Assembly: GCF_014203595.1 (NCBI RefSeq) | Contig: NZ_JACHJK010000014.1 | Span: 124,001 to 188,000, forward strand | Direction of reading: 5' to 3' | Source of the DNA: Streptomyces echinatus | GTDB taxonomy: Bacteria; Actinomycetota; Actinomycetes; Streptomycetales; Streptomycetaceae | DNA length: 64,000 nt | Shown: positions 9,201 to 16,491 of the stretch, one piece after another | How the letters are laid out: each line of letters starts with the position of its first letter | How positions within the stretch are numbered: position 1 is the stretch's first letter | Translations under genes and position numbers: made by a program | The notes under the pieces: generated by a model | The model's input: only the letters and a program-made list of their open reading frames with translations | Database searches by the model: none | What the model was told of the DNA's origin: nothing

Positions 9201-10905
9201 AGTCCGGGCCGACGACCTGCCGAGCACGGTCCCGGGCCGGCTCTCCCTCTACCGCACTCTGCTCGACCGGCGGACGGAACCCGTCCTGATCCTCGCGGAC
9301 AACGCGTCGTCGGCCGCACAGGTCTCCCCGCTGGTACCGGCCGACGAACGGCACCGTCTGGTGGTGGTCTCACGACACCGGCTGCCGAGCCTCTTCGCAC
9401 GATCACTGGTGCTCGGCGAGCTGTCCGCCGAAGCCTCGGTGACCCTTCTCGACAAGGCCCTGCGCATCGCCGATCCCTCCGACGAGCGGGTGGTGGACGC
9501 CCCCGCGGACGCCCGGTCCCTCGCGGGGCTGTGCGGCCACCTGCCCCTGGCCCTCCAGATCGCCGCCGCGCGACTGGCCGCCACCCCCCACATGACCGTC
9601 GCCGAACTGACGGACGAGTTGTCGGAGTCCATCGACAGACTGGACGCCCTCGACGACGGCGAGCGTGACCTCCGTTCCGTCTTCGACTCCTCCTACCGCC
9701 GCCTGACGCCGCAGCAGGCACACCTGCTGCGGGTGGTCGCCGCCGCCCCAGGGCCCGACATCAGTACGGAGGCCCTCACGGCTCTGCTGGGCGAGGACTC
9801 TCCGCCCTTCCGCGTACTCGCCGCGCTGGAGAGCGCCCACCTGGTCACACGGAGCGGTAACCGGTCCCGGTGGGGCCTGCACGACCTGGTGCGTGCCTAC
9901 GCCCAGGGTGTGGCGGCCGGGGAGGCGCAGGACGAGATCGAGGCGGCCCGCTCACGTCTGCTCGACTTCTACGCGCAGTGGGCGGAGGAAGCCGACCGCC
10001 GGCTGCGGGCCCTGCCGAACGAGCCGCTGTCGGTCCAGTTCGACAGCCGGTCGGCCGCTCTCGCCTGGCTGGACGTCGAGCGTGCCAATCTGGTGGCGGC
10101 GGTCCTCTGGGCCGCGGAAACCCGGTACGCCCCGGTCGCGATCCGGCTGGCCCTGGCCATCGCCGAGTATCTGAACTGGCGAGGCTATGCCGACGACTGG
10201 ATCAGAGTGAGCGAGTGTGCCATCTCGGCCGCCCGGAACAGCGGCGATTCCTACGCCGAGGCGATGGCCCTGGGAGAGCTGGGCCGTGCGCTGGAGTCGG
10301 GCCGGCGGCCGGACGAGGCGGTGAGCGCCGCCCAGCGAGCGCTCGATCTGCTGCGCGCCCTCGGCGACCGTGGCGCTGAGGCGGGCGCATGGCAGAACCT
10401 CGGCCGGGCCTTGAGCTCCCTGCGCCGTCACGACATGGCGATCGAGGCGTTCACCCACGCCCGCGACCTGCACCGGGCGAACGGACACCCGACCGGGGAA
10501 GGCACCGCGTGGAACGACCTCGGCCTGGCCCTCGCCGAGACAGGCCGCGTCGAGGAGGCCATCGATGCGTTCACCCGCGCCCGCGACTCGCACCAAGCGA
10601 CCGGACACCGCACCGGTGAGGGCACCGCATGGCACAACCTCGGCCTGGCCCTCGCCGGGACAGGCCGCGTCGGGGAGGCCGTCCAGGCCCATCAGGCGAC
10701 CCTGACGATCTGCCGGGACCTCGGCGACTGGTACGGCGCCGGGCAGGCGTCAGGGCGCCTCGGTGAGGTGTACGCCGGGGCGGGTCACCTGTCCAGGGCC
10801 CGTGACGCATGGGAAGAGGCGGTGCGGGCCTACGACCGTGCCGACGCGCAGGAGGAGGCGCGTCGGGCGCGGGAGCGGCTACGGCAGTTGGACGGCACCG
10901 GGTAG
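6256..10905 (+). CDS. vWA-like / PNP / NB-ARC / TPR fusion protein (SAV_2336-type N-terminus)
   Basis: A protein of 1549 residues. GTG 6256 is preferred because GAGGGG (6245-6250) lies 5 nt upstream; GTG 6250, overlapping the moxR stop, is the alternative. Domains in order: a vWA-like module at about 160-330 with a degenerate MIDAS (DVGRT instead of DxSxS) and a IILTDG strand; a helical region at about 390-508; a PNP fold at about 587-823 with VGLAGSL, VAVEMES and IRGICDTAD; an NB-ARC ATPase at about 894-1109 with P-loop GMGGVGKT, Walker B LILADNA and GHLPLAL; a winged helix to about 1217; and roughly five 40-residue TPRs at about 1333-1545. The PNP-NB-ARC-TPR order parallels fungal NLR proteins. 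I infer that the TPRs sense a trigger and the NB-ARC switch gates the nucleosidase. It is the last gene of the operon. Confidence 0.88.
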   Translation: MPEGLRHHLARILEEGCSSGPDAELVADVLWMASVAGLEPAAPPAPRTGEPSSARPERPGDGRTEPPPARLTDTCETEEAELHPPAGDTAHGTKDGESGRSGVHLETPLLPLLTEGLPLAQSLRPLKQDVVRPGRPTLDEHGTAHAVGETGMLLPVWRQPTERRFSIDLVVDVGRTMAVWHRTGAELRALFERHGAFRDVRTWALDSDAHTPVFFPFRLGRARPDGKTGPGRRLRQLAGPSGRRLMIILTDGVGAVWRDEEFKTTLAERARRQPMAVLQVLPRRLWHRTALPTAAVSAKQNRRALPVPLFRCTAPLPGMAADAPDRDRITWLPVMEIRPNWLAPWAELLSGHSPGRTPMLATPLTVVKWPAAPPPGATPAEDPVEGVNNLRKGVSPGAFQLACYLAAAPLTLPIMQFVQRAMLPRSTTTELAEIFLSGAVRRVTPPSPGENPDEVLYDFHAGVREELLGCVTTQDSLTVLGDVLTKVSENVARVFGGASGFRSLAALASPNAGTTDRALPLPRESVPFARVALTVLESAGGVHGAAARRIRQSLALGRRPGPVEAAPPPGEPAPAAAPPAPDVPPGDTATGTALVVTGTAVEYEAMWRHLTDVRTLVHPSGTQLTCGALPGTGWTVALAEVGAGNQAPVAVIERAESWMRPDVLLFVGLAGSLTDHVALGDVIVATAVYAHQGVVSTPEGFRSRPSAWSAPHRLTSAARTALWSRRDIRVHFKPVAATDVVLNDSTSHLVRQLRGHYNDAVAVEMESTGISYVGATSLPALTIRGICDTADGRRIDDPAGVRRRAAHAAAEAAVATLRRLALPGVGMTASADPPAAARAEPEGEPAPPVLAGEHIDFRSGAFVGAVTGREDVRVGDVRVGESPRNAPASLPPAPPGFTGREDAMATLRSALAPTGQHGEAVVVTAVAGMGGVGKTALAVQAAHAARAEGWYPGGALFVDLRGYGDDPVTPDQAVAHLLEALGVRADDLPSTVPGRLSLYRTLLDRRTEPVLILADNASSAAQVSPLVPADERHRLVVVSRHRLPSLFARSLVLGELSAEASVTLLDKALRIADPSDERVVDAPADARSLAGLCGHLPLALQIAAARLAATPHMTVAELTDELSESIDRLDALDDGERDLRSVFDSSYRRLTPQQAHLLRVVAAAPGPDISTEALTALLGEDSPPFRVLAALESAHLVTRSGNRSRWGLHDLVRAYAQGVAAGEAQDEIEAARSRLLDFYAQWAEEADRRLRALPNEPLSVQFDSRSAALAWLDVERANLVAAVLWAAETRYAPVAIRLALAIAEYLNWRGYADDWIRVSECAISAARNSGDSYAEAMALGELGRALESGRRPDEAVSAAQRALDLLRALGDRGAEAGAWQNLGRALSSLRRHDMAIEAFTHARDLHRANGHPTGEGTAWNDLGLALAETGRVEEAIDAFTRARDSHQATGHRTGEGTAWHNLGLALAGTGRVGEAVQAHQATLTICRDLGDWYGAGQASGRLGEVYAGAGHLSRARDAWEEAVRAYDRADAQEEARRARERLRQLDGTG
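10441..10680 (+). repeat. 120-nt tandem repeat encoding TPR units
   Basis: Inside the NLR-like gene, 10441-10560 and 10561-10680 are tandem 120-nt copies. The halves 10501-10560 and 10621-10680 differ at only about 5 of 60 positions. Each copy encodes one 40-residue TPR (pattern GTAW..LGLALA.TGRV.EA). Such similarity at the DNA level suggests recent duplication or gene conversion in the presumed sensor region. Confidence 0.85.
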
Positions 10906-11088
10906 GAGCGGGCGGTTGTGGCGGGCCTCGGTGCGGCCGTCAGCACACCGTCCTCGCCGAACAGCGCGGTGACAGCCTGGGCAGTAGTCCGGTGAGGGTG
11001 CAGGCATGGACGTGGCTCTCCGGGACTTCCCCGTGGGCACCCGAACAACACCACGGCCTCCGTCGCATGGGCGTGGAGGACCACTTCG

Positions 11089-12366
11089 TCACGAACGCGG
11101 TCTGCCGGTGGGGGCCTTCGCCTCCGGCGCCCGTCCCCGGACCGCCTCGGCGGGTGGGCGCTCGCGGAGGGCGCCGTAGGCGACGAAGTACGCGGGCAGG
11201 CGGCGCAGCCAGGGCGATCGGGCGAGCAGGTCCGCGACGCGCCGGGCCCGTTCCGCGCTGCCCAGGGGTGGCCGGCCCCGCAGGACCGGGGCGATCACCC
11301 GGGCGTGGGCCGCCCGCTGCAGCGCCTGCGTGAGGACCGTGGTGGGACGGCGGCGGCGCTGCACACCACGTACGTCGCGCGGACGCACGGTACCGCGGCG
11401 CAGGGGCCCGGTGAGGTGGCGGGCGGCGGCCACGGCGTCCTGTACGGCGAGGTTGATCCCGATGCCGAAGACCGGGGACATGGCGTGCGCGGCGTCGCCG
11501 ATGCACAGCAGGCCGGGGCGGTGCCAGCGGCGCAGGCGGTCCAGGTGTACGTCGAGGAGTTTGACGTCGTCCCAGGACCGCAGGGCGCCGGTGCGGCCGG
11601 CGAGCCACGGGACGGCGGCGGCGTAGGCGGACCGGAAGCGGTCCAGGCCGGCGGCGCGCAGCTCGGCGTCGGCGCCCTTGGGGATCAGCGCGGCGCACTG
11701 CCAGTAGTCGCCGCGGTCGATCATCGCGGTGAGGAAGCCCGCGCCGGCGCCGCCGACGAGCCCGGACGGATCGTCTTCGCGCCGGGGCAGCCGGAACCAC
11801 CAGGCGTCCATCGGGCAGCCGAAGCGGCGCAGTCGCAGTTCCGGCCGGGAGCGGGCCAGTGATCCGCGGCCGTCGCAGGCGACGGTGAGGACGGCGCGCA
11901 GGGCGCCGGTGCGGCCGTCGGAGGTGCGGTAGCGCACACCGGTCACCCGCCCGGACTCGACCAGCAAGGAGGTCGCCTCCGTGTTCATCCACAGCCGGAA
12001 GGCCGGCTCGCGCCGTGCCTGCTCGGCGAGCAGGTCCAGCAGATCCCACTGGGGCACCATCGCCACGTAGTTGTACGGCCCGGGCAGGACGGAGAGATCC
12101 GCGACCGTGACGGCCGGGCGGCCGGCGCCGACCGGCAGCCGGACGGTGCGGACCCGGCGCTGCGGCAGCCGGGCGAAGGGCTCGGCCAGCCCCAGGTCGT
12201 CCAGCAGGGCCAGGGTCGACGGGTGGACGGTGTCGCCGCGGAAGTCACGCAGGAAGTCGCCGTGTTTCTCCAGTACGGTCACCGCGATCCCGGCCCGGGC
12301 CAGCAGCAGGGCGAGCACCATGCCCGCGGGGCCGCCTCCCACGACGCAGCACGTTGTCTTTTCCAT
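11089..12366 (-). CDS. FAD-dependent monooxygenase
   Basis: This 425-residue flavoprotein belongs to the PHBH/UbiH-like aromatic hydroxylase group. The N-terminal dinucleotide-binding motif is VVGGGPAGMVLALLLARAG, an acidic residue (E33) ends the second strand, and the second FAD motif is CIGDAAHAMSPVFGIGINLA. The middle domain (RPAVTVADL; YVAMVPQWDLLDLL) is the substrate half. Such enzymes use NAD(P)H and O2 to hydroxylate aromatic or polyketide substrates, or to inactivate drugs; the substrate here cannot be told. The gene stands alone, convergent with the conflict operon. It has a perfect palindrome 62 nt upstream of its start, which suggests control by a TetR- or MarR-type repressor encoded elsewhere. 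Confidence 0.88.
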   Translation of the reverse strand: MEKTTCCVVGGGPAGMVLALLLARAGIAVTVLEKHGDFLRDFRGDTVHPSTLALLDDLGLAEPFARLPQRRVRTVRLPVGAGRPAVTVADLSVLPGPYNYVAMVPQWDLLDLLAEQARREPAFRLWMNTEATSLLVESGRVTGVRYRTSDGRTGALRAVLTVACDGRGSLARSRPELRLRRFGCPMDAWWFRLPRREDDPSGLVGGAGAGFLTAMIDRGDYWQCAALIPKGADAELRAAGLDRFRSAYAAAVPWLAGRTGALRSWDDVKLLDVHLDRLRRWHRPGLLCIGDAAHAMSPVFGIGINLAVQDAVAAARHLTGPLRRGTVRPRDVRGVQRRRRPTTVLTQALQRAAHARVIAPVLRGRPPLGSAERARRVADLLARSPWLRRLPAYFVAYGALRERPPAEAVRGRAPEAKAPTGRPRS

Positions 12367-12427
12367 CGCCGTCCTGCCCTTCCCGGGACCAGCGGTCCGT
12401 CAGCCGCCCTCACAGATGTTCACGACA

Positions 12428-12451
12428 ATTATTCATCACACGATGAATAAT
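12428..12451. promoter_or_regulatory. Perfect AT-rich palindromic operator
   Basis: ATTATTCATC and GATGAATAAT form a perfect 10-bp inverted repeat around a 4-nt ACAC spacer. It lies 62 bp upstream of the FAD monooxygenase start and about 110 bp upstream of the divergent DUF1360 gene. Its A/T content is striking in this genome. The size and symmetry fit a TetR- or MarR-family dimer site; no such regulator gene is adjacent. Confidence 0.75.
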
Positions 12452-12561
12452 AGACCTCCCCCGGGCCGCGCCACAAGGCCGCGTGTCGCCCCCGCCCTCG
12501 GGGGAACTCGTTGCGCGCCCGTGACAGGGCCGGACGACGCCGGGGAGGTCAGGGAGGTCTC

Positions 12562-13053
12562 ATGACGACGGACGCCGCACGCTACGACGACAGCGGGGAG
12601 GTCCCGCTCGGGGGCTACGCCGCCCTCGCTTCGCTGTTCGCGGCGAGCGCGGGCACCTTCGCGGTGCTGGCCCGGCGCCGTGGTGTGCGGCTGCCGCAGG
12701 AGGTGCCGCCGTGGGACGTGGCGCTGCTGGGCGCGGCGACGTACAAAACGTCACGGCTGCTGACCAAGGACAAGATCACCAGCTTTCTGCGGGCACCGTT
12801 CACCCGCCGCGCGGACGAGGGCGAGGCGAGCGAGGTCATGGACGAGCCCCGGGGCAGCGGGCTCCGGCGGGCCGTCGGCGACCTGGTCTCCTGCCCGTTC
12901 TGCACCGCGGCCTGGGCGGCGGGCGCGCTGGTGTGCTCCTACACGGCGGCGCCCCGGCTCACCCGGCTGGTCTGCGGCGGCTTCGGGGCACTGACCGTGG
13001 CGGACTGGCTCCAGTACGCCTGGACGGCGACACAGGAGGCGGCCGAGAGCTGA
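12562..13053 (+). CDS. DUF1360 membrane protein
   Basis: This 163-residue protein starts at ATG 12562 after AGGGAGG (12551-12557). Hydrophobic segments are seen at about residues 15-37 and near the C-terminus (AAWAAGALVCSYTAA; LVCGGFGALTVADWLQYAW). The conserved core is LLGAATYKTSRLLTKDKIT, followed by an E-rich PFTRR segment and the SCPFCTAAW motif, whose two cysteines are characteristic of DUF1360. The related Bacillus protein YodN/YetJ-type annotation gives no function, so none is assigned. It is divergent from the monooxygenase and shares its upstream palindrome region. Confidence 0.85.
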   Translation: MTTDAARYDDSGEVPLGGYAALASLFAASAGTFAVLARRRGVRLPQEVPPWDVALLGAATYKTSRLLTKDKITSFLRAPFTRRADEGEASEVMDEPRGSGLRRAVGDLVSCPFCTAAWAAGALVCSYTAAPRLTRLVCGGFGALTVADWLQYAWTATQEAAES

Positions 13054-13442
13054 GCGACGGCTGTTCGTCGTCCGCGCGGCGGTCGGCTCGATGTCGATCA
13101 CAGCTCCGAGGATCCCCGCGCTCTTCTGCCGGGCCGCCCGCTCCTGGCCGCTCGGGCTCGACGGCACCAGCGCCCGCCCCAGCTCGGCCGGCTGCCGCGG
13201 CCCCTGCCCGTTGTGGAGGTCCCACAACGGCGCCGCCGGTCCCCGCGCCCGTCATGCACACCTCGCTCGTCAACTCCACCGATGTTCCGCTGCCGACGCC
13301 TGCCCCGCGACCGGCGGCCGACGGCGACCGGACCGGAGCCCGCTCGCCCGTGACCGGTGGCGGGCACGGGGTACTCGTCGACTGCCGCTACGCCCGCGTG
13401 ACGGGCGTACCGTCAGCACTCCGCGCGGAAGGGACCGGTCTC
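13054..13442. other. Non-coding spacer with no convincing gene
   Basis: About 390 nt between the DUF1360 and DUF2267 genes. On the minus strand, 13090-13227 can be read as a protein-like segment (LWDLHNGQGPRQPAELGRAL), but it has no start signal, runs into the DUF1360 gene antisense and matches nothing I recognise. No terminator hairpin of clear strength is seen. Confidence 0.4.
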
Positions 13443-13877
13443 ATGCGGCACGACGAGATGATCGGAAAAGTGCAGGCGCTGGCCCAGCTGCCCGACCGGG
13501 GAACGGCCGAGCGGGCCGCGCACGCGGTCGTGAGCACCCTGTCGGAACGGCTGCCGGCCGGGCTGGCCCGGCACGTGGCGGCCCAGCTGCCGCCGGACAT
13601 GGCGGCGGCCATGCGGGAGACGGCCGATATGTCCGCCGAACGAGACTCCGGTACCGCCTGCGAGCGGTTCGGGCTGACGGCCTTCGCCGGGCGCATCGCG
13701 GTCCGGGCCGGCACCGACGAGGACGCGGCGCTGCGGGACGCCGCCGCGGTCATGGAGGTGCTGGACGCCGCCCTCGCCCCCGAGCTGACCGAGCGGATGG
13801 CCGGCGCACTGCCCGCGGACATCCGCGAGCTGCTGCCGGTGGGCCGTGCGGCCCAGTACACCGAGGAAACCGGCTGA
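13443..13877 (+). CDS. DUF2267 domain protein
   Basis: A 144-residue protein starting at ATG 13443, with GGAAGGGA about 10 nt upstream. It is entirely alpha-helical and contains two DUF2267 half-repeats: IGKVQALAQLPDRGTAERAAHAVVSTLSERLPAGLARHVAAQLP at the N-terminus and GRIAVRAGTDEDAALRDAAAVMEVLDAALAPE later. A PxxIRELLP segment typical of the family sits near the end. DUF2267 proteins are common in actinobacteria, often near stress and membrane genes, but their role is unknown. Downstream lies a tandem repeat rather than a linked gene, so it is probably transcribed alone. Confidence 0.85.
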   Translation: MRHDEMIGKVQALAQLPDRGTAERAAHAVVSTLSERLPAGLARHVAAQLPPDMAAAMRETADMSAERDSGTACERFGLTAFAGRIAVRAGTDEDAALRDAAAVMEVLDAALAPELTERMAGALPADIRELLPVGRAAQYTEETG

Positions 13878-13990
13878 CGGAGCGGTCCGGCCGGCATCGG
13901 GCACCGAGGCTACGGCAGGCAGGTCGCCGCCGGCGGGCCGGGCAGGCGAGTGGGCCGGGTGGCCGAGCGCGGTGCGCAACACCTGGGCGG

Positions 13991-14200
13991 TCCGGAGCGA
14001 GGTGGGCGGCACGCGGGCGTTCGAAGAGCGAGGTGGGCGGCACGCGGGCGTCCGGAGCGAAGTGCGCGGCACGCGGGCGTCCGAAGAGCGAGGTGGGCGG
14101 CACGCGGGCGTCCGAAGCGAAGTCCGCGGCACCCGGGCGTCCGAAGCGAAGTCCGCGGCACCCGGGCGTCCGGAGCGAGGGTGCCCCCACGCGAGCGTCC
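13991..14200. repeat. 29-nt GC-rich tandem repeat (minisatellite)
   Basis: About seven head-to-tail copies are built around GGCACGCGGGCGT. The GGGCGT anchors end at 14020, 14051, 14080, 14111, 14140, 14169 and (as GAGCGT) 14198, giving periods of 31, 29, 31, 29, 29 and 29 nt. The 31-nt units carry a two-base insertion. Degenerate copies flank both sides. There is no unique spacer between copies, so this is not a CRISPR array. It lies between the DUF2267 and ANTAR genes; the open frames across it are a by-product of the repeat. Confidence 0.9.
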
Positions 14201-14351
14201 GGGTGGGGGTACGCGGGTCCCGGTTCGAGGTGCGCCGCACCGCGCGGGCCGCACAGCGTGACGGGGGTCCGCGTTGCTGGTTCAATGCGTGTGCAAGCGC
14301 GCACTGGCGGCAGGCGCAGCTGTGACACCCCCACCCCCGAAAAGGTGCTCC

Positions 14352-14813
14352 ATGGCCTTCTTCGCCCTCTCCCGGAAGCAGCCGCTGGTCCTGCTCTCGG
14401 TCACCGATCTGGCGTCCGAATACCACCGGCTGCAGGACGAGACCGACCAACTGCGGCGCGCCGTGACCTCCCATGCCGTGATCGACCAGGCCATCGGCGC
14501 CCTCGTCGTCCTCGGGCAGATCGCCCCGGAGGAGGCGTGGCGTGCGCTGCGGGACGTCTCCCAGCGCACGAACGTCAAACTGCGGACGGTGGCCGAGCAT
14601 GTGCTGGCCTACGTCCAGGGCGGCACGCTCCCCGAGTCCGAGCGTCTCGAACTCGGGAAGGCGATCGTGCGCTACCGCCGGTGCGGCGACCCGCCCGTGG
14701 AGCTCAGCGACGGCCCGCCCGCGTCGGTCGGCGATGCCGGGAGCGACGGGCCCGGGAAGGCCGCAGCACCCACCGGTCCTCGACCTGGTCCAGGCCGTAC
14801 AACAGCACGCTGA
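14352..14813 (+). CDS. ANTAR-domain regulator
   Basis: A 153-residue protein starting at ATG 14352 (AAAAGGTG about 8 nt upstream). A short coiled coil (LASEYHRLQDETDQLRRAV, about 20-38) leads into an ANTAR domain (about 40-100) with the AIGALVVLGQIAPEEAWRAL and LRTVAEHVL helices. ANTAR domains bind paired hairpins in nascent RNA and prevent transcription termination. No receiver, GAF or STAS sensor domain is present, so the regulatory input is unknown. The C-terminal 40 residues are low-complexity. The 3' end overlaps a small convergent membrane-protein gene by about 110 nt. Confidence 0.85.
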   Translation: MAFFALSRKQPLVLLSVTDLASEYHRLQDETDQLRRAVTSHAVIDQAIGALVVLGQIAPEEAWRALRDVSQRTNVKLRTVAEHVLAYVQGGTLPESERLELGKAIVRYRRCGDPPVELSDGPPASVGDAGSDGPGKAAAPTGPRPGPGRTTAR

Positions 14814-14847
14814 GGACGGGGAGCAGCAGAGCCGCGACGATGATCAC
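14704..14847 (-). CDS. Small single-span membrane protein
   Basis: A 47-residue frame starting at GTG 14847, with a GGGAGGGGGG purine tract about 8 nt upstream. It begins VIIVAALLLPVLSVLLYGLD, a single strong membrane segment, then VEDRWVL and an arginine-rich tail. Small proteins of this shape (hydrophobic helix, then a D.VEDR block) recur in Streptomyces and have no known function. It overlaps the end of the ANTAR gene antisense, so conservation is needed to be sure it is translated. Confidence 0.5.
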   Translation of the reverse strand: MIIVAALLLPVLSVLLYGLDQVEDRWVLRPSRARRSRHRRPTRAGRR

Positions 14848-15102
14848 TGGGGGTTCCCCCCTCCCTGGTGACGACAGCCGGCGGGTGCCCCTGACGTCGG
14901 GTGTCCACCCTCCGTGGTCGTGAAGGTCCTGTGACCGCCCGGTGTCGTGCCGTCGCGGCCACGTCGGACATGCCCGCCGCCCGGCCGGGGGTGTGCGGCC
15001 GGGCGTGCGGTGGCGTTCGGCGCGCCGCTCGCGCACCTTGTGCTTACGGTGCTGTCGAGGTGACCGGCCGTCACCCGGGGCGGCGGAGAGGAGGCGGGAG
15101 CG

Positions 15103-16275
15103 GTGGTGGGCGATGCGCGCCGGCGGACCGCCGGGCAGGCCGGAAGGCGCCGGGCCGACGGCGTGGTGCTGGGCAGCCGGCCGGCGTACTCCGTACGGCT
15201 GCCGGTCCCGCCCCGCCCGCAGCCGCCGGTACCGGCCGAGCGGACGGTGCCCTGGCTGCGGGTGGCCGCGGCCTACTCCTGGCGTCTCATTCTCGTCGGC
15301 GCCGTCGTCTACGGCGTGTTCAGCGTCCTCGGCAGCTTCCAGCTCATCGCCGTGGCGCTGTTTCTCGCGCTGGTCGTGACCTCCGTACTGCGTCCGCCGA
15401 CGGATCTGCTCGCCCGGCTCCTGCCGAGACCGCTGAGCGTGGCCGTGACACTGGTGGGCAGTCTGCTGCTTCTGCTGGCCCTGCTCGCGCTGGTGGGCAG
15501 CTCGGTGGCGGGCGAGTCGGCGCGGCTGGAGGGGGAGTTCCGCGGCGGTGTCCACCGGATCGAGGAGTGGCTGCAACGGCCGCCGTTCCGGCTCGGCCCC
15601 GGGGCGCTCTCCGCATTGCAGCGCCAGGTGGCGCACTACGTCTCCACGCACCGGGAGACCCTGCTCAGCAGCGCGGTCGACGAGCTGGGCCGGGTGGTGG
15701 AGCTGGTCACGGGCGGCGCGCTGGCCCTGTTCGCCTCCGTCTTCTTCCTGTACTCCGGCGAGCAGCTGTGGGGCTGGGCGCGTGACCGGCTGCTGCCCAG
15801 CGGAGCCCGCCCGGTGTGGGACCGGGCGGGGCGGGCGGCCTGGCGGACCTTCGCCGGGTACACCCGCGGCATCATCATCGTGGCCGCCACCAACGCCGTG
15901 CTCGTGGGCGTGGGCCTGCTCGTGCTGCGGGTACCGCTCGCGCTGCCGCTGACGCTGCTGGAGTTCTTCGCCGCGTTCGTGCCGCTGGTGGGCTCTCCGG
16001 TGGCGCTCGGGATCGCCACGGTCGTCGCGCTCGCCGGCCGGGGTCCGCTGACGGCGGCGGGTGTGCTGGTGCTGATCGTGGTGATCGGCCAGCTGGAGGG
16101 GCATGTGCTGCATCCGCTGGTGATGAGCTGGGCGGTCCGGCTGCATCCGCTCGTCGTGGCCGTGTCGGTCATCGCCGGCAGCATCGTCGCGGGGGTGATC
16201 GGCGCGGTCGTGGCGGTGCCGCTGGTCTCGGTCGTCTGGGCGGTGCTGAACGCCCTGCGCAGAACGCCTGCGTGA
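15103..16275 (+). CDS. AI-2E family (PerM-like) transporter
   Basis: This 390-residue integral membrane protein starts at GTG 15103 behind a GGAGAGGAGG tract. After a basic N-terminal tail of about 50 residues there are eight predicted membrane segments. The family signature is a long soluble loop (about residues 130-200) between the first three and the later spans. The C-terminal part has LEFFAAFVPLVGSPVALGIA, IGQLEGHVLHPLVM and the final AVPLVSVVWAVL, all standard for the AI-2E/PerM family. Members export small molecules, act as Na+/H+ antiporters, or have unknown substrates. The gene lies 216 nt upstream of the FUSC gene and in the same direction. Confidence 0.88.
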   Translation: MVGDARRRTAGQAGRRRADGVVLGSRPAYSVRLPVPPRPQPPVPAERTVPWLRVAAAYSWRLILVGAVVYGVFSVLGSFQLIAVALFLALVVTSVLRPPTDLLARLLPRPLSVAVTLVGSLLLLLALLALVGSSVAGESARLEGEFRGGVHRIEEWLQRPPFRLGPGALSALQRQVAHYVSTHRETLLSSAVDELGRVVELVTGGALALFASVFFLYSGEQLWGWARDRLLPSGARPVWDRAGRAAWRTFAGYTRGIIIVAATNAVLVGVGLLVLRVPLALPLTLLEFFAAFVPLVGSPVALGIATVVALAGRGPLTAAGVLVLIVVIGQLEGHVLHPLVMSWAVRLHPLVVAVSVIAGSIVAGVIGAVVAVPLVSVVWAVLNALRRTPA

Positions 16276-16491
16276 CGGCGCCCCGACTCCGGTGCCGTCA
16301 GCCCGCGCGTGCCGGTGCCGGCGAGCGCGGCGAGCGGTGTCTGCGAGGCGTGCGCTCGGCCACCGGCGGGGAGCCGAGTGGCTCGGGTACGCGCGGGACG
16401 TCCGCGTAGAGCGGGGGCCGCTGGTCACCCGGGAGACATGGGACACGGAGACCCGGCATGGGGTGGTGGTGCCGGTGGCACCCGGTGCGGC

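Noticed and set aside
10830..11084. Small minus-strand frame between the NLR gene and the monooxygenase
   Set aside because: It overlaps the conserved 3' end of the NLR gene, has no ribosome site and no recognisable homology.
12751..13227. Minus-strand 158-codon frame antisense to DUF1360
   Set aside because: Most of it is antisense to a conserved gene; the free part has no start signal or recognised family.
13991..14200. Possible CRISPR array because of regularly spaced repeats
   Set aside because: The copies are contiguous head-to-tail with no unique spacers, and no cas gene is near. It is a minisatellite.
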